Assembly (NCBI RefSeq): GCF_029919255.1
Contig: NZ_CP123991.1
Location: 2,826,434 to 2,890,433, forward strand
Direction of reading: 5' to 3'
Origin: a cyanobacterium endosymbiont of Epithemia clementina EcSB
GTDB taxonomy: Bacteria > Cyanobacteriota > Cyanobacteriia > Cyanobacteriales > Microcystaceae
DNA length: 64,000 bases
How positions within the stretch are numbered: position 1 is the stretch's first letter; every line of letters begins with the position of its first letter. The notes under the pieces are model-generated. The model did not search any database. It saw only the letters and a program-made list of their open reading frames with translations, and was not told the origin of the DNA. The position numbers were made by a program, and so were the translations under genes. Of the stretch, positions 29,639 through 39,373 are shown one piece after another.

Positions 29639-30745
29639 GTGACTCCCGGCGCGTTAGCTAAACTCATGCCCATCCCACCAGCAGAATTATTCCATATTGT
29701 TGCTTTCCTGATTGCTATGATTGTCGTTTGGTGGATGACTCCCCTCATCAATCACATCGGTTTAAAAACGGGTTATGTGGACAAACCCAATGAGCGAAAG
29801 ATGCACGAACGTCCCATGGTGCGTTTGGGGGGAGTCTCTGTCTTCACCGGAACTATTACCGCGTTGCTGGTAGTTTGGGGGTTAGGGGGGTTTGGTTGGC
29901 TACCTCCTAATAAAGAATGGGAAATCTGGGGAGTCACCTTAGGAGGGGTATGTTTTTTCCTCATCGGATTAGCTGACGACTTATTTAATTTAAGTCCTTT
30001 GTCCCGTTTGATCATCCAAACAGTTGTCGCCAGTGCTGCTTGGGGAGTAGGAGTTCGTATTGATTTCTTCTCCATTCCTTTTGGCGGTTTAATTCAGATT
30101 AGCGATGGGTTAAGCATTTTGCTGACAGTCATTTGGTTAGTGGGGATGGCCAATGCAATTAATTGGATTGATGGATTAGACGGTTTAGCAGCTGGAGGAT
30201 GTGGAATTTCTGCAGTGGTGATGTTAGTGTTAACTCTATTTATGAACCAACCGGCTGCTGCTTTAATTGCAGCAGCCCTAGCTGGAGGGGCGTTAGGATT
30301 CCTTCGTTACAATTTTAACCCCGCTCAAATTTTTATGGGGGATGGTGGAGCTTATTTCATGGGATTTACTCTTGCTGGAGTGGGGGTGATTGGGTTAGTA
30401 AAAATAGCAGCCGTGACGACGGTGGCAGTAACGGCAGTTTTATTGCCTTTTCTGGTATTAGCTGTCCCCATTGTGGATATGTCAGCGGTTATTATCTCAC
30501 GTTTAAGTCAAGGAAAATCTCCTTTTAGTGCGGATAAACGTCATTTACATCATCGTTTAATTAATGCAGGAATTTCCCATCGTTTGACGGTGTTGTTTAT
30601 CTATGCGTTGACGTTATGGGTGGGAAGTTTAGCCTTGGGATTTTCTAATATTCCTAGTGGTTGGGGCTTTGCAACCGGGTCAACCTTTTTGTTAGTATAT
30701 GTAGGCTGGCAGGCTTGGCGTAAGAGTCGTAAAGTACGAGAATAG
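29639..30745 (+). CDS. WecA/MraY-family sugar-1-phosphate transferase
   Basis: An integral membrane enzyme of the polyprenyl-phosphate N-acetylhexosamine-1-phosphate transferase family. It would load a UDP-amino-sugar onto undecaprenyl phosphate for surface polysaccharide or lipopolysaccharide synthesis. About ten transmembrane segments are visible. Family motifs are NERKMHERPMVRLGGVSVF, the DD motif in FLIGLADDLFNLSP, NAINWIDGLDGLAAG, FMGDGGAYFMGF, and the histidine motif KRHLHHRLINAG. These favour WecA/TagO over MraY. The start is GTG at 29639; an ATG nine codons later is an alternative. It is 73 bp after glyA, possibly in the same transcript. Confidence 0.9.
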   Translation: MTPGALAKLMPIPPAELFHIVAFLIAMIVVWWMTPLINHIGLKTGYVDKPNERKMHERPMVRLGGVSVFTGTITALLVVWGLGGFGWLPPNKEWEIWGVTLGGVCFFLIGLADDLFNLSPLSRLIIQTVVASAAWGVGVRIDFFSIPFGGLIQISDGLSILLTVIWLVGMANAINWIDGLDGLAAGGCGISAVVMLVLTLFMNQPAAALIAAALAGGALGFLRYNFNPAQIFMGDGGAYFMGFTLAGVGVIGLVKIAAVTTVAVTAVLLPFLVLAVPIVDMSAVIISRLSQGKSPFSADKRHLHHRLINAGISHRLTVLFIYALTLWVGSLALGFSNIPSGWGFATGSTFLLVYVGWQAWRKSRKVRE

Positions 30746-31269
30746 ATAAAAGAGTGGGAGAATCAAGGAGTAGGGAAAACTGGTTTTCGGCAAAAGTAAA
30801 AACAGTGACTTTAAGATACTGCAAACTAAACTAAAAAGGCTGTCTGATTAAAATTGCGATGCAAGTGATTATTCAAAACCGGAATACCATGTAATTAGTA
30901 GATTAATTCAGATTCTCTTCTAAGCTAAATAGAAAGATGTTTTGATATAAAGGGGAAAACTATCCTCATACAATTTCTGTAAAAGGATGACTCATTCTCA
31001 TATTCCTACTAATTAACTCATTGTTAATAAATACATTGATAAATCAATATAATGGGTTTTCTGATACTTTTCTTTAAAAGAATTTAATAATTAGATATCA
31101 AAAATATTGATTAACTAATAAAAAACTAATAATTGAAAATAGTCTCTATATTATTACTAATACTAAACATAATGTGTTCCTTGAAAGACTACATAATTTT
31201 AATGATTAATGAAAGTCTAATTCTTTAACTCTATTGTTAAAGAATATATTTAAAGTAAAAATTTTGGGA

Positions 31270-31306
31270 GTTATTAGCTACTAATTTATCAGACTCAGTC
31301 CAAGGT
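31270..31306. repeat. Partial copy of the foldback element
   Basis: GTTATTAGCTACTAATTTAT and the following CAGACTCAGTCCAAGGTA match the right end of copy A (5645-5680) closely. The rest of the element is not visible. Confidence 0.55.
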
Positions 31307-31487
31307 ATTTTTGTATTGTTCCTATTGGTTGATTATTGCTTAATAAGGATAAACTTTTTATAAAAAAACACTATTAATGACCTCTAATTTCAGTATAGAT
31401 TGACTGCTTTTAGTTTATAACTTTGCCTTTGTATCTTCTACCCAACAATAGATAATTTAAATTTTTAAGTCCTTCTTTTTATTACAA

Positions 31488-31524
31488 TTTATCTATAAAA
31501 TTCTAACAGAATTTTATAGATAAA
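31488..31524 (-). terminator. Perfect 17-bp hairpin past speE-like gene
   Basis: TTTATCTATAAAATTCT pairs exactly with AGAATTTTATAGATAAA, with a 3-nt loop. It ends 10 bp before the stop codon of the minus-strand aminopropyltransferase gene, the right place for a terminator, although no T-run follows. Confidence 0.6.
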
Positions 31525-31534
31525 CTCAATAATC

Positions 31535-32455
31535 TTAAGTGACTTTCCTAAAAGGATCATAAATCTGAGTTTGAGTCTTAATCGCATAACGAACATAGGT
31601 GGGTGTTTGGAAAATTCCTAATAAAGTTTTTCCGTCGATAAAACGCAAACCTCCTGTTGTTTTCTCAGCCAATAGTTGGTCTACTATAGCAGGATTAGGT
31701 CTTGTATTGATAGAATGTTCTGAACAGAGAGCGAATCCACAAAAAGAACCATTAATAGGAATGCAATTAGAAATAGAATGGACCCAGGGAAATACTGTTC
31801 GTAAGGTATTAATTAAACAGATATGTGTATCTAATTCTGCTGGGGCAATAGACCCAGCTTTGACCATTATAAATCCCCCAGGACTTAAAATCTGCTTTAA
31901 TTTCTTAAAATAGTCTTGGGTAAATAAAGTACAAGATACTCGTTTATTGATAGGTTCTATTAAGTCAGAAATAATAATATCCCATTGTTTAAAAGTAGTT
32001 TCTAATATTGGTAGGGGATCAGTGATGGTTAACTCGACACGAGGATCATCAAAAGCATTTTGGTGCATTTCTACAAGGTTTTGACGACAGGCTTCCACCA
32101 CTTCTTCATCAGGATCAATCATCCATACTTTTTCGACATTTTTCCATCGTAAAACTTCCCGTAATGTTGCGCCTTCACTTCCCCCCAAAATAAGCACGTT
32201 TCTCGGGGACTTATAAGATATCATAGCTGGATGAACCAAGGCTTCGTGGTAAATAAATTCATCTATACTACAAGACTGCCATCTACCATCTAGAATAAGG
32301 GCTTTACCATAAGCTCCTGTTTCCACAATATACATCTCGTGGTAAGGAGTAATTGTATGAGCTAAAATTTGACTAATTCCATGAATATAAAGATCCCAAG
32401 GGGTAATATATTCATTCATCCATAGAACCGGTTGATGCTTTTGAGTACTCATCAT
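31535..32455 (-). CDS. Aminopropyltransferase, thermospermine-synthase-like
   Basis: A 306-residue member of the spermidine/thermospermine synthase family, which transfers aminopropyl groups from decarboxylated AdoMet to a polyamine acceptor. The AdoMet-binding motif is GGSEGATLREVLRW at 91-104, the acidic ribose-binding residue is in MIDPDEEVVEACR, and the active-site loop is IISDLIEPIN at about 161-170. DLIEPI and GGSEG resemble the ACL5 thermospermine type (DLADPI, GGGEG) more than classical spermidine synthases (DSSDP, GGGDGG). No AdoMet decarboxylase is adjacent. It follows the aldo/keto reductase gene by 43 bp on the same strand. The exact product is uncertain. Confidence 0.82.
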   Translation of the reverse strand: MMSTQKHQPVLWMNEYITPWDLYIHGISQILAHTITPYHEMYIVETGAYGKALILDGRWQSCSIDEFIYHEALVHPAMISYKSPRNVLILGGSEGATLREVLRWKNVEKVWMIDPDEEVVEACRQNLVEMHQNAFDDPRVELTITDPLPILETTFKQWDIIISDLIEPINKRVSCTLFTQDYFKKLKQILSPGGFIMVKAGSIAPAELDTHICLINTLRTVFPWVHSISNCIPINGSFCGFALCSEHSINTRPNPAIVDQLLAEKTTGGLRFIDGKTLLGIFQTPTYVRYAIKTQTQIYDPFRKVT

Positions 32456-32498
32456 ATTTATTAACTAGTTAAAGCGAAATAATAGTAATACAAATTGC

Positions 32499-33680
32499 TT
32501 ACAGCTGAGACAGACGTTGTACTAATTCTCCCCCTAATAATTGATGAGTTTCTACTAACAATTCAGGAATTTCATTCTGATGAGGACTATTGACTAAACA
32601 AGGTTTTAAATCAAATTCCTTGACTCTTTCAGCATTCTGACCTGGAAACCAGTGTCCTCCATTTCCCAACAAATTATATCGCATAATTCCATAGTCAATC
32701 ATGTCATAGGCAAGAGCTAAATTTCTCAGCCATAAAATTACTGGGATATTAATATTACCTGGAGTTTCGCCTTGGCTTGGCAAGCCAATATGCCAAGTTC
32801 TATACCAAGTTTCTCCCAAGACTTTAATACATTCTTGCTCTAACTTTTGAAGAACTGGGGTTAGTATTTCGTGAGGATTACCTAAATAAGATAATGTCTT
32901 TAAATGTTCATCAAAATCCTTTGGACAAGAGGCCCCTAAACTCAATGTATGGATTTGAGGATAGGATAAACAGAATAAGTCATTAAAGACAATAGGACTT
33001 AAAGGTTGACAGAGTTCCACCAACTTTTGTGGAGGCTCATAGAGTTTACCCCCTTTGTCAGAAGGACTAATAATAAACACACCCATATCACGTTCTCTCG
33101 CAGCTTTTATGGCTGGCCAATTATTTTGATTAATGTAATACCAATGTAAGTTAACATAGTCAAAATAATCAGTATTAATCGTTTTCATAATAACCGCTGT
33201 AGAGCCATGAGTTGAAAAACCAATAAACCTTATTTTTCCCTGTTTTTGTAATTTTTTAGCTTCCTCTATATAGCCTCCTGAGCGTATACAAGATTCGAGT
33301 ATTTCTAAGGTATTAATTCCATGAATTCCTAGTAAATCAACATACTCTAAGTTGAGTAGTGAGAGTCCTTGATTGAACTTACTGCAAAATTCTGTTACTC
33401 CTCCTTCTGGAACAACTTTTGTTTGAATAATTAACTTTTCTCTAGGTAATTTAGGTAAGATTTTTCCTAACTGCACTTCAGACGTACCGTAAGCTCGCGC
33501 TGTTTCTATGTGATTGATTCCTACTTCTAAAGAACGACGAATAGTTTTTTCTAAGTTCTGTTGATTATCATCAGGAATATCTTTCAAAGGAAAATCTTGC
33601 CATTTATATTGATAGCGCATTCCGCCACAAGAAAAGATAGGCATTTCCAACTCAGTTCGACCAAATCGTCTATACTGCAT
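32499..33680 (-). CDS. Aldo/keto reductase
   Basis: A 393-residue protein with an N-terminal aldo/keto reductase barrel (MQYRRFGRTELEMPIFSCGG, then NHIETARAYGTSEVQLGKIL carrying the likely catalytic tyrosine, and KLIIQTKVVPEGG). A C-terminal extension of about 100 residues (WYRTWHIGLPSQGETPGNIN) is seen in cyanobacterial members. Related reductases carry a 4Fe-4S cysteine cluster there, but no such CxxCxxC run is visible here. The substrate is unknown. It lies 43 bp upstream of the aminopropyltransferase and is likely co-transcribed. The frame is intact. Confidence 0.85.
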   Translation of the reverse strand: MQYRRFGRTELEMPIFSCGGMRYQYKWQDFPLKDIPDDNQQNLEKTIRRSLEVGINHIETARAYGTSEVQLGKILPKLPREKLIIQTKVVPEGGVTEFCSKFNQGLSLLNLEYVDLLGIHGINTLEILESCIRSGGYIEEAKKLQKQGKIRFIGFSTHGSTAVIMKTINTDYFDYVNLHWYYINQNNWPAIKAARERDMGVFIISPSDKGGKLYEPPQKLVELCQPLSPIVFNDLFCLSYPQIHTLSLGASCPKDFDEHLKTLSYLGNPHEILTPVLQKLEQECIKVLGETWYRTWHIGLPSQGETPGNINIPVILWLRNLALAYDMIDYGIMRYNLLGNGGHWFPGQNAERVKEFDLKPCLVNSPHQNEIPELLVETHQLLGGELVQRLSQL

Positions 33681-34451
33681 AATTTTTTTTTAGGTAATGA
33701 ATAGTATGATTTATTGTAAACAATATTAGCTCTTCTAGACTGAGTAGACTAAAATTACAACTAATAGCTTTAAAAGCTTTTATCTCGACTAAATCTACGT
33801 AATCATTACAAAATAAGATTTTTAACCTCTTGTTGTTATGCTGCTGTCATAGCTAGTCTAAAAAAGCTACAAAACTGCACCATCCTACACAATTAGGAGC
33901 AGTTTGTTAAGTAAAGAATTAACGAATTGTATTGTACGATTTCCCTGCCTCTCTCAACAATAAATCTTTTGATAATGAGACTTTGCTCAAAATTCTAAAT
34001 GCTCAACTTGTTGACCTTCAAGTAATGACAAGTAAAAAGTAGATACAGAGTTTTTCTTAAAAAAAAAATTAACAATTCTCCCCTATAGGTTCAATGAATT
34101 GACCGGGGGAGGGCCAGTTGAATTATTGTTGTGTTTTATAGAAAAAACTTCTCTCAGGGGCTATACCTTGCCTTTCGTAATAAATTATCTTCGGTTTCGT
34201 CGCTTACTAAAGTTATTTTTTCCAAAAGACTAAATATTCCACAGGTTTGGCTAAAATATCGAGAGCTCTCTCCCCAAAGTTGATGTTGAATGTATGTAAT
34301 TTTGCTACTGTGAATATCTTTCACTGTCTGTAATCAATAGTTGATAACTAGGGAACTAGGGGGGGACATTATTCTGATAATATTTAAAGATCTTAAAGAG
34401 TGTTGATATAATTATTGCCTACTAATAAATTATGATGGATCCTTAAATTCA
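33681..34451. other. Divergent spacer with foldback copy B
   Basis: About 0.77 kb. It contains foldback copy B (33728-33868). Around 34180-34300 a short minus-strand coding-like stretch (FGERALDILAKPVEYLVFW) ends at a stop and is unidentified. Confidence 0.45.
33728..33868. mobile_element. MITE-like foldback element, copy B
   Basis: About 141 bp. The left end AGCTCTTCTAGACTGAGTA and the reverse complement of the right end (AGCTTTTTTAGACTAGCTAT) are imperfect inverted repeats. Internal sequence aligns with copy C (GACTAGCTATGAC and CATAACAACAAGAGGTTAAA read in reverse complement). It has no coding capacity. Confidence 0.65.
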
Positions 34452-35711
34452 GTGACTATTAATTCCTTACTCCAATCTTTTAGATTTATGGGAGTGAATC
34501 TAGGGTTAGACCGAATTCAAGCCCTATTGAAATCCTTGGATAATCCTCACCATTGTCTTCCTGTTATTCATGTTGGAGGGACTAATGGCAAGGGGTCTGT
34601 TTGTGCTTATCTTTCTTCTACATTAACTGAAGCTGGTTATCGGGTGGGACGTTATACTTCGCCTCATTTAGTTGACCCCACAGAGAGAATTTGTATCAAT
34701 AATCGACCTATTCCTGAAACAGACTTTGAAAGAATTCTTATTAAGATTAAAAGCCTTAGTGATTCCTATGAGAATAAACCGAGTCTATTTGAAGTAATGA
34801 CTGCAACAGCATGGGTTTATTTTGCTCAACAAAAAGTAGAAATTGCTGTTATTGAAGTAGGATTAGGAGGGCGGTTAGATGCGACTAATATTTGTAATAA
34901 TCCCTTAGTTACAATTATTACGTCTATTAGTCGAGAACATTGGCAAATACTAGGTCCAACGCTGACTGATATTGCTTACGAAAAAGGAGGTATTTTAAAA
35001 CCCAAATGTCCCGCCATTATTGGACAACTTCCGTCAGAAGCAGAAACTGTTATTAGAGCTCGTATTAAAGCGTTAAATTGTCCTTCACTTTGGGTAAAAC
35101 CTGCTATAGCCATCAAAGAGAATTGGGGTCGATATCAGGATATTAGTTATCCCTTACCCCTATTAGGAAAAGTTCAATTAATGAATTCTGCTTTAGCAAT
35201 CGCAACCTTAAAAGTATTACAAAAAAAAGGATGGAAAATTCCATTAGCTGCTATTCAAAAAGGAATGAAAAATACTCAGTGGTTGGGAAGGTTACATTGG
35301 ACAAAATGGCGTGATGTTTCTATTCTAATTGATGGAGCACATAATGGAGCAGCAGCCACTGCTCTACGAGATTATGTAGATACATTAAACAAACCGATCA
35401 CTTGGGTAATGGGAATTTTATCTACAAAGGATCATGATAAAATCTTTGAAGCTTTATTGCGATCACAAGATAATTTATATTTAGTTCCTGTTCCTGATCA
35501 TCAAACTGCAAATCCAGAAGACTTAGCTTTGTTGGCAAATAAAATTTGTTCTCAGTTGAGCAGTATTAAAATATTTTCTGATGTTTTTCAAGCTTTAGAC
35601 AGAGCTGTTGACGATTCTGAACATGCGATTATCCTTTGTGGTTCTCTTTATTTAATTGGTTACTTTTTTAAGACAACTTTAGCTATGGGTCCTGTTGATA
35701 AGATAGAATAA
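34452..35711 (+). CDS. folC: Folylpolyglutamate / dihydrofolate synthase
   Basis: A Mur-ligase-like ATP-dependent enzyme that adds glutamate to dihydropteroate and to folates, needed for cofactor retention. The P-loop VIHVGGTNGKGSVCAYL lies near residue 40, followed by RYTSPHLVDPTERI, the Mur-type VIEVGLGGRLDATN, and the C-terminal ILIDGAHNGAAATAL block. It is 419 residues, normal. The start is GTG at 34452. The next gene begins 21 bp after its stop, so the two are probably co-transcribed. Confidence 0.94.
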   Translation: MTINSLLQSFRFMGVNLGLDRIQALLKSLDNPHHCLPVIHVGGTNGKGSVCAYLSSTLTEAGYRVGRYTSPHLVDPTERICINNRPIPETDFERILIKIKSLSDSYENKPSLFEVMTATAWVYFAQQKVEIAVIEVGLGGRLDATNICNNPLVTIITSISREHWQILGPTLTDIAYEKGGILKPKCPAIIGQLPSEAETVIRARIKALNCPSLWVKPAIAIKENWGRYQDISYPLPLLGKVQLMNSALAIATLKVLQKKGWKIPLAAIQKGMKNTQWLGRLHWTKWRDVSILIDGAHNGAAATALRDYVDTLNKPITWVMGILSTKDHDKIFEALLRSQDNLYLVPVPDHQTANPEDLALLANKICSQLSSIKIFSDVFQALDRAVDDSEHAIILCGSLYLIGYFFKTTLAMGPVDKIE

Positions 35712-35732
35712 TAAGTCGGGGTAAATCATCAG

Positions 35733-37505
35733 ATGAATAATTTTATGGGATTGCAAAACTTAGTGACTTTTATGTACAAACGAGGTCTAACTTTTATTCT
35801 CACTTTTTTCTGTTTTTTACCTCTGACGAGTTGTATCACAACAGGCAATACTAATCAAGCAGTTTTCTCTTGGATCAGTGATCCTAAAACTTTTAATGCT
35901 GTGCTTAATAGTTCTTCTCCGAGCATCTTTCAATATACTTATGAAGGACTAATTTCAGAAAATCCTATCACTGGTATTAAAGAACCTGCTTTAGCAGAGT
36001 TTTGGGATATTTCCGATGATCAATTACGAATTATTTTTACCTTAAGAGAAGGTTTAAAATGGTCAGATGGTGAACCATTAACGGCAGATGATGTAGTTTT
36101 TTCTTATAATGACTTATATCTCAATGAAGAAATACCTAATAATTATCGAGATAGTTTTCGGATAGGACGGGAAGGAACATTTCCTAAGATTAGAAAACTT
36201 GATAACCGGCGTATTGAATTTCAAATAAATGAACCATTTGCACCTTTCTTGGATAGTGCAAGTGTTCCGATTTTGCCAGCTCATATTTTACAAAAAACAT
36301 TAATTCAAAGAGGAAGTGATGGTAATCTAGCTTTCCTTTCAACTTGGGGAACCGATACACTTCCTGAGAAAATTATTGTCAATGGACCTTATAAACTAAA
36401 AGACTATATAACAAGTCAACGAGTTATTTTTGAAAGAAATCCTTTTTATTGGAAAAAAGATAAACAGGGAAATCAACTTCCTAAGATTGATCGAGTCATT
36501 TTTGCAATTGTGGAATCAACCGACACATCTTTATTACAGTTTCGCTCAGGAAGTTTAGATTCTATTGGGATAACTCCAGAATATTTTCCCTTATTAAAAC
36601 GGGAAGAAAATAGAGGTAACTTTACTATTTATAATGGAGGTCCTGCTTACGGAACTACATTTATATCATTTAATTTAAATAAAGGAAAACGAGAAGGCAA
36701 ACCTTTAGTAAACCAGATAAAATCAGAGTGGTTTAACAACTTAAATTTTAGAAGAGCAGTTGCTTATGCTATTGATCGTCCCCGTATCATTAATAATATT
36801 TATCGTGGGTTAGGTGCATCTCAAAATACTCAAATCTCTGTACAAGCTCCTTATTATGATAAGTCTATTCAAGGCTATGAGTTTAATCTTGATAAAGCCA
36901 AAGAATTGCTTCAGCAAGAAGGCTTTTTTTTAAATAAAAAAGGAGAACTTTTGGACAAAAAAGGAAATAGAGTTCAGTTTAGTTTAATTACCAATGCAGG
37001 AAATAAAATTCGAGAAGCAATGGGAGCGCAAATTAAAGAGGACTTAAGAAAACTGGGAATACAAGTTGATTTTAGTCCTTTAGCTTTTAATGTATTAATT
37101 GATAAGTTAAGTAATTCCTTGGATTGGGAAGCTCATATCATTGGATTTACTGGTGGGAATGAACCCCACGCCCCTAATATTTGGTATACCGATGGCAACT
37201 TACATATGTTTAATCAAAAACCCCAGGTAGGACAAAAACTCATTACTGGACGGGTTGTTGCAGACTGGGAAAAGGAAATTGAACAATTATATTTGGCAGG
37301 AGCACAAACATTAGAGCGAGAAAAACGTAAAGAAATCTATAGCAAAGCACAGCAATTAGTCTCGCAATATCTTCCATTTATTTATTTAGTTAACCCTTAT
37401 TCATTAGAGGCTGTTAGAAATCGCTTTGAAGGAATTGAATATTCACCATTAGGAGGAGCATTTTGGAATATTGAAAATATCTCAGTTCAAGAAATGAGTG
37501 AATGA
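35733..37505 (+). CDS. Oligopeptide-type ABC binding lipoprotein
   Basis: A 590-residue extracytoplasmic solute-binding protein of family 5, the DppA/OppA/nickel-binding class. A hydrophobic signal ending in the lipobox LPLTSC predicts a lipoprotein. Family landmarks follow: FTLREGLKWSDGEPLTADDV, NFRRAVAYAIDRPRIINNIY, and IQVDFSPLAFNVLIDKL near the end. I kept the first ATG because a GGGG stretch lies 12 bases before it; an ATG 13 codons later would give a shorter signal. No permease or ATPase genes adjoin. The ligand cannot be read. Confidence 0.85.
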   Translation: MNNFMGLQNLVTFMYKRGLTFILTFFCFLPLTSCITTGNTNQAVFSWISDPKTFNAVLNSSSPSIFQYTYEGLISENPITGIKEPALAEFWDISDDQLRIIFTLREGLKWSDGEPLTADDVVFSYNDLYLNEEIPNNYRDSFRIGREGTFPKIRKLDNRRIEFQINEPFAPFLDSASVPILPAHILQKTLIQRGSDGNLAFLSTWGTDTLPEKIIVNGPYKLKDYITSQRVIFERNPFYWKKDKQGNQLPKIDRVIFAIVESTDTSLLQFRSGSLDSIGITPEYFPLLKREENRGNFTIYNGGPAYGTTFISFNLNKGKREGKPLVNQIKSEWFNNLNFRRAVAYAIDRPRIINNIYRGLGASQNTQISVQAPYYDKSIQGYEFNLDKAKELLQQEGFFLNKKGELLDKKGNRVQFSLITNAGNKIREAMGAQIKEDLRKLGIQVDFSPLAFNVLIDKLSNSLDWEAHIIGFTGGNEPHAPNIWYTDGNLHMFNQKPQVGQKLITGRVVADWEKEIEQLYLAGAQTLEREKRKEIYSKAQQLVSQYLPFIYLVNPYSLEAVRNRFEGIEYSPLGGAFWNIENISVQEMSE

Positions 37506-37850
37506 GAAAGTTAAAAACTAAAATTAGAACACTCTATTTTAAAAATATAGTATTGATGTATTTTGGTTGAAAGTAATCCAAAAATGAAGACTTTTTCTAA
37601 CTATTTTGTTCAAACTAAATCTAACTTAAGTTAATTAAGTTGTATAAAACTTTGAGCAAAGAAATCTAATATATAGTTAGATGCGAAAAGTTAAGTTTTT
37701 ATGTCCAGAAAACAAGACCAACTTGCCACAATTGAGAATAATCCCTACCTTTGCAATTTGGGATACAAATATGCTGAAGTTGACCGTTGAGTCCACTGCT
37801 TTTAAACAATTGATTATGTTCAATATCCCATACCGATGGCTAGGTAACAT
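37506..37850. other. Spacer after the binding-protein gene
   Basis: About 0.35 kb. From 37681 the base composition rises and short frames open on both strands, but none resembles a known protein. Confidence 0.4.
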
Positions 37851-38156
37851 TTGTCGGATATAGAAACAACACAACTGACTGACGCACTACACTTCATTGA
37901 GCAATTCCTTGATGATGACTCTGATACAATCACAGAATCGACTATCATTCCCTGGGGCATCACCAACACATACTGCAAAATACATGGAGAGATACCTTAT
38001 TTTGTTGTCAAAACACTTGAGGCGATTACTTATGTAATTGTTCTTACACTCATATGTTCTCTAGCATACCATGAACATATGACTGCGCGGCTGCTCGTTT
38101 CGTATTCAATGGCAGATTTAACAACTATGACTCGGCTAATATATCTTAACTATTAA
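37851..38156 (+). CDS. Orphan ORF of atypical composition
   Basis: A TTG-started frame of 101 codons with no ribosome site. The product begins SDIETTQLTDALHFIEQFLD and includes one hydrophobic segment near residue 60 (AITYVIVLTLICSLAY). The 37.7-38.16 kb block is less AT-rich than both sides and uses C-ending codons more often than neighbouring genes. I do not recognise it. It could be a transferred fragment or a remnant; reality as an expressed gene is doubtful. Confidence 0.28.
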   Translation: MSDIETTQLTDALHFIEQFLDDDSDTITESTIIPWGITNTYCKIHGEIPYFVVKTLEAITYVIVLTLICSLAYHEHMTARLLVSYSMADLTTMTRLIYLNY

Positions 38157-38924
38157 ACTGCAATGATATACAATGGATTGGCAGGTGTAGAAGAAAGAAA
38201 CAAATAAACTCCTCAGTTAAATTTTCTGAGCAAATAAAAACTTGACATTGATTAATTAGTTAAATTTTCCTATAAACTTTTCCTTGTATAAGATTAGCAA
38301 CATCTCACAATTTAATCAGACAATTTTCTTAAGTAGATAAAGAAAATTTAGTTAATTGAGAAGGACGATAAACTAAAGCTAGATTTATCTCAAATTTAAT
38401 TTCTAGGCTAGGTTCTCCATTACTTTAGTTTATTAGTTTATAGATGTTTCCCCTATTTTCTTCGTTTGAAATTATTATTCTTCTCAAGAAGAATTTATTT
38501 TCCCAGTTTATTATTTTTTTTAAAAATTTTCTGACTACAATTATAGTTGATTGCTGTAGCGAGCTCACTATTTTTGAGAGTCCACATCTAAGACACTTTT
38601 CAAAGTAAATGCTATCTCCTTAATTTTAAATATTTTTTATTTTTTAGGTATTTGCTTTTTGTTTTAAGTGAACGAATATGTGAAGCTAACTTATATTTTC
38701 TATAGATGGTCTCTATCTAAATTATTTGCCTATTATTGGAAATATTTTTAACAACCAAACTTAGGATAAAAATAAGATACTAATCAAAAAAATAGTTAAT
38801 ATTTTTACTATTTTGTAGAGTGAGCAAGTGTTTTACTGTATCTGACTACTAAAAACAATTATTGTATTTGTCTATCCTACTGTATTAAAGTTTATTTTAA
38901 AAAAGTTTTTTAATAGTTCAATCT
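38157..38924. other. AT-rich spacer
   Basis: About 0.77 kb with no recognisable gene, remnant or strong hairpin, downstream of the yqgF-like gene on its strand. Confidence 0.5.
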
Positions 38925-39326
38925 TTATAAGTTATTTCTATTCAAATATCTTTCAATCAACACAATAGCCACAATATCATCAATAGGACGGGAAGGAAAC
39001 CTCATGCCGAGAGGAATTATCCGAGTTAGTCCTTGAAGTGGATACATTTCCCAATAGCGATCACGAGCTTCTAAACTACTATTACGTTCATCGACCATTT
39101 CAATAGAAACAGAAGAAGAAAGTTTACTTTTTAATTGCTTTTTCCACTGTTTAGATGTTGTTTGATTACCCATCACTAATAAGGTAATTGGGAACTGTTT
39201 ACAAAGAGATTGTAAAGTAGCGATCACATCTTCAGAATTGACCACTTTATGATAAGGAAATTGTCCTTGATCATTCCTTACTGCAACACCGCATTTATCT
39301 CGTCCAGGGTCAAATCCAATAATCAT
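38925..39326 (-). CDS. YqgF/RuvX-like RNase H-fold protein
   Basis: A 133-residue protein with the RNase H fold of the YqgF family, in which E. coli YqgF takes part in 16S rRNA 5' maturation. The first strand motif is MIIGFDPGRDKCGVAV, with the catalytic-type aspartate at residue 6. DERNSSLEARDRYWE and the closing PIDDIVAIVLIERYL supply the remaining acidic residues. It is the third gene of the ntcA-DUF3084-yqgF run, 47 bp after the DUF3084 gene. This is a cyanobacterial subgroup, and its exact substrate is not established. Confidence 0.8.
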   Translation of the reverse strand: MIIGFDPGRDKCGVAVRNDQGQFPYHKVVNSEDVIATLQSLCKQFPITLLVMGNQTTSKQWKKQLKSKLSSSVSIEMVDERNSSLEARDRYWEMYPLQGLTRIIPLGMRFPSRPIDDIVAIVLIERYLNRNNL

Positions 39327-39373
39327 TTTAGGTTTGTTTAAATATTAACTATCAAGTATTAACTATAAACTAT

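Larger units (their letters stand above)
30746..31534. other. Convergent spacer
   Basis: About 0.8 kb between the converging WecA-like and speE-like genes. No coding remnant is recognised. It holds the partial foldback repeat (31270-31306) and a 17-bp perfect hairpin (31488-31524). Confidence 0.5.

Noticed and set aside
37677..37874. Opposed 60-65-codon frames at 37.7-37.9 kb
   Set aside because: No start signal, no recognisable motif; kept only as a note on the odd composition of the region.
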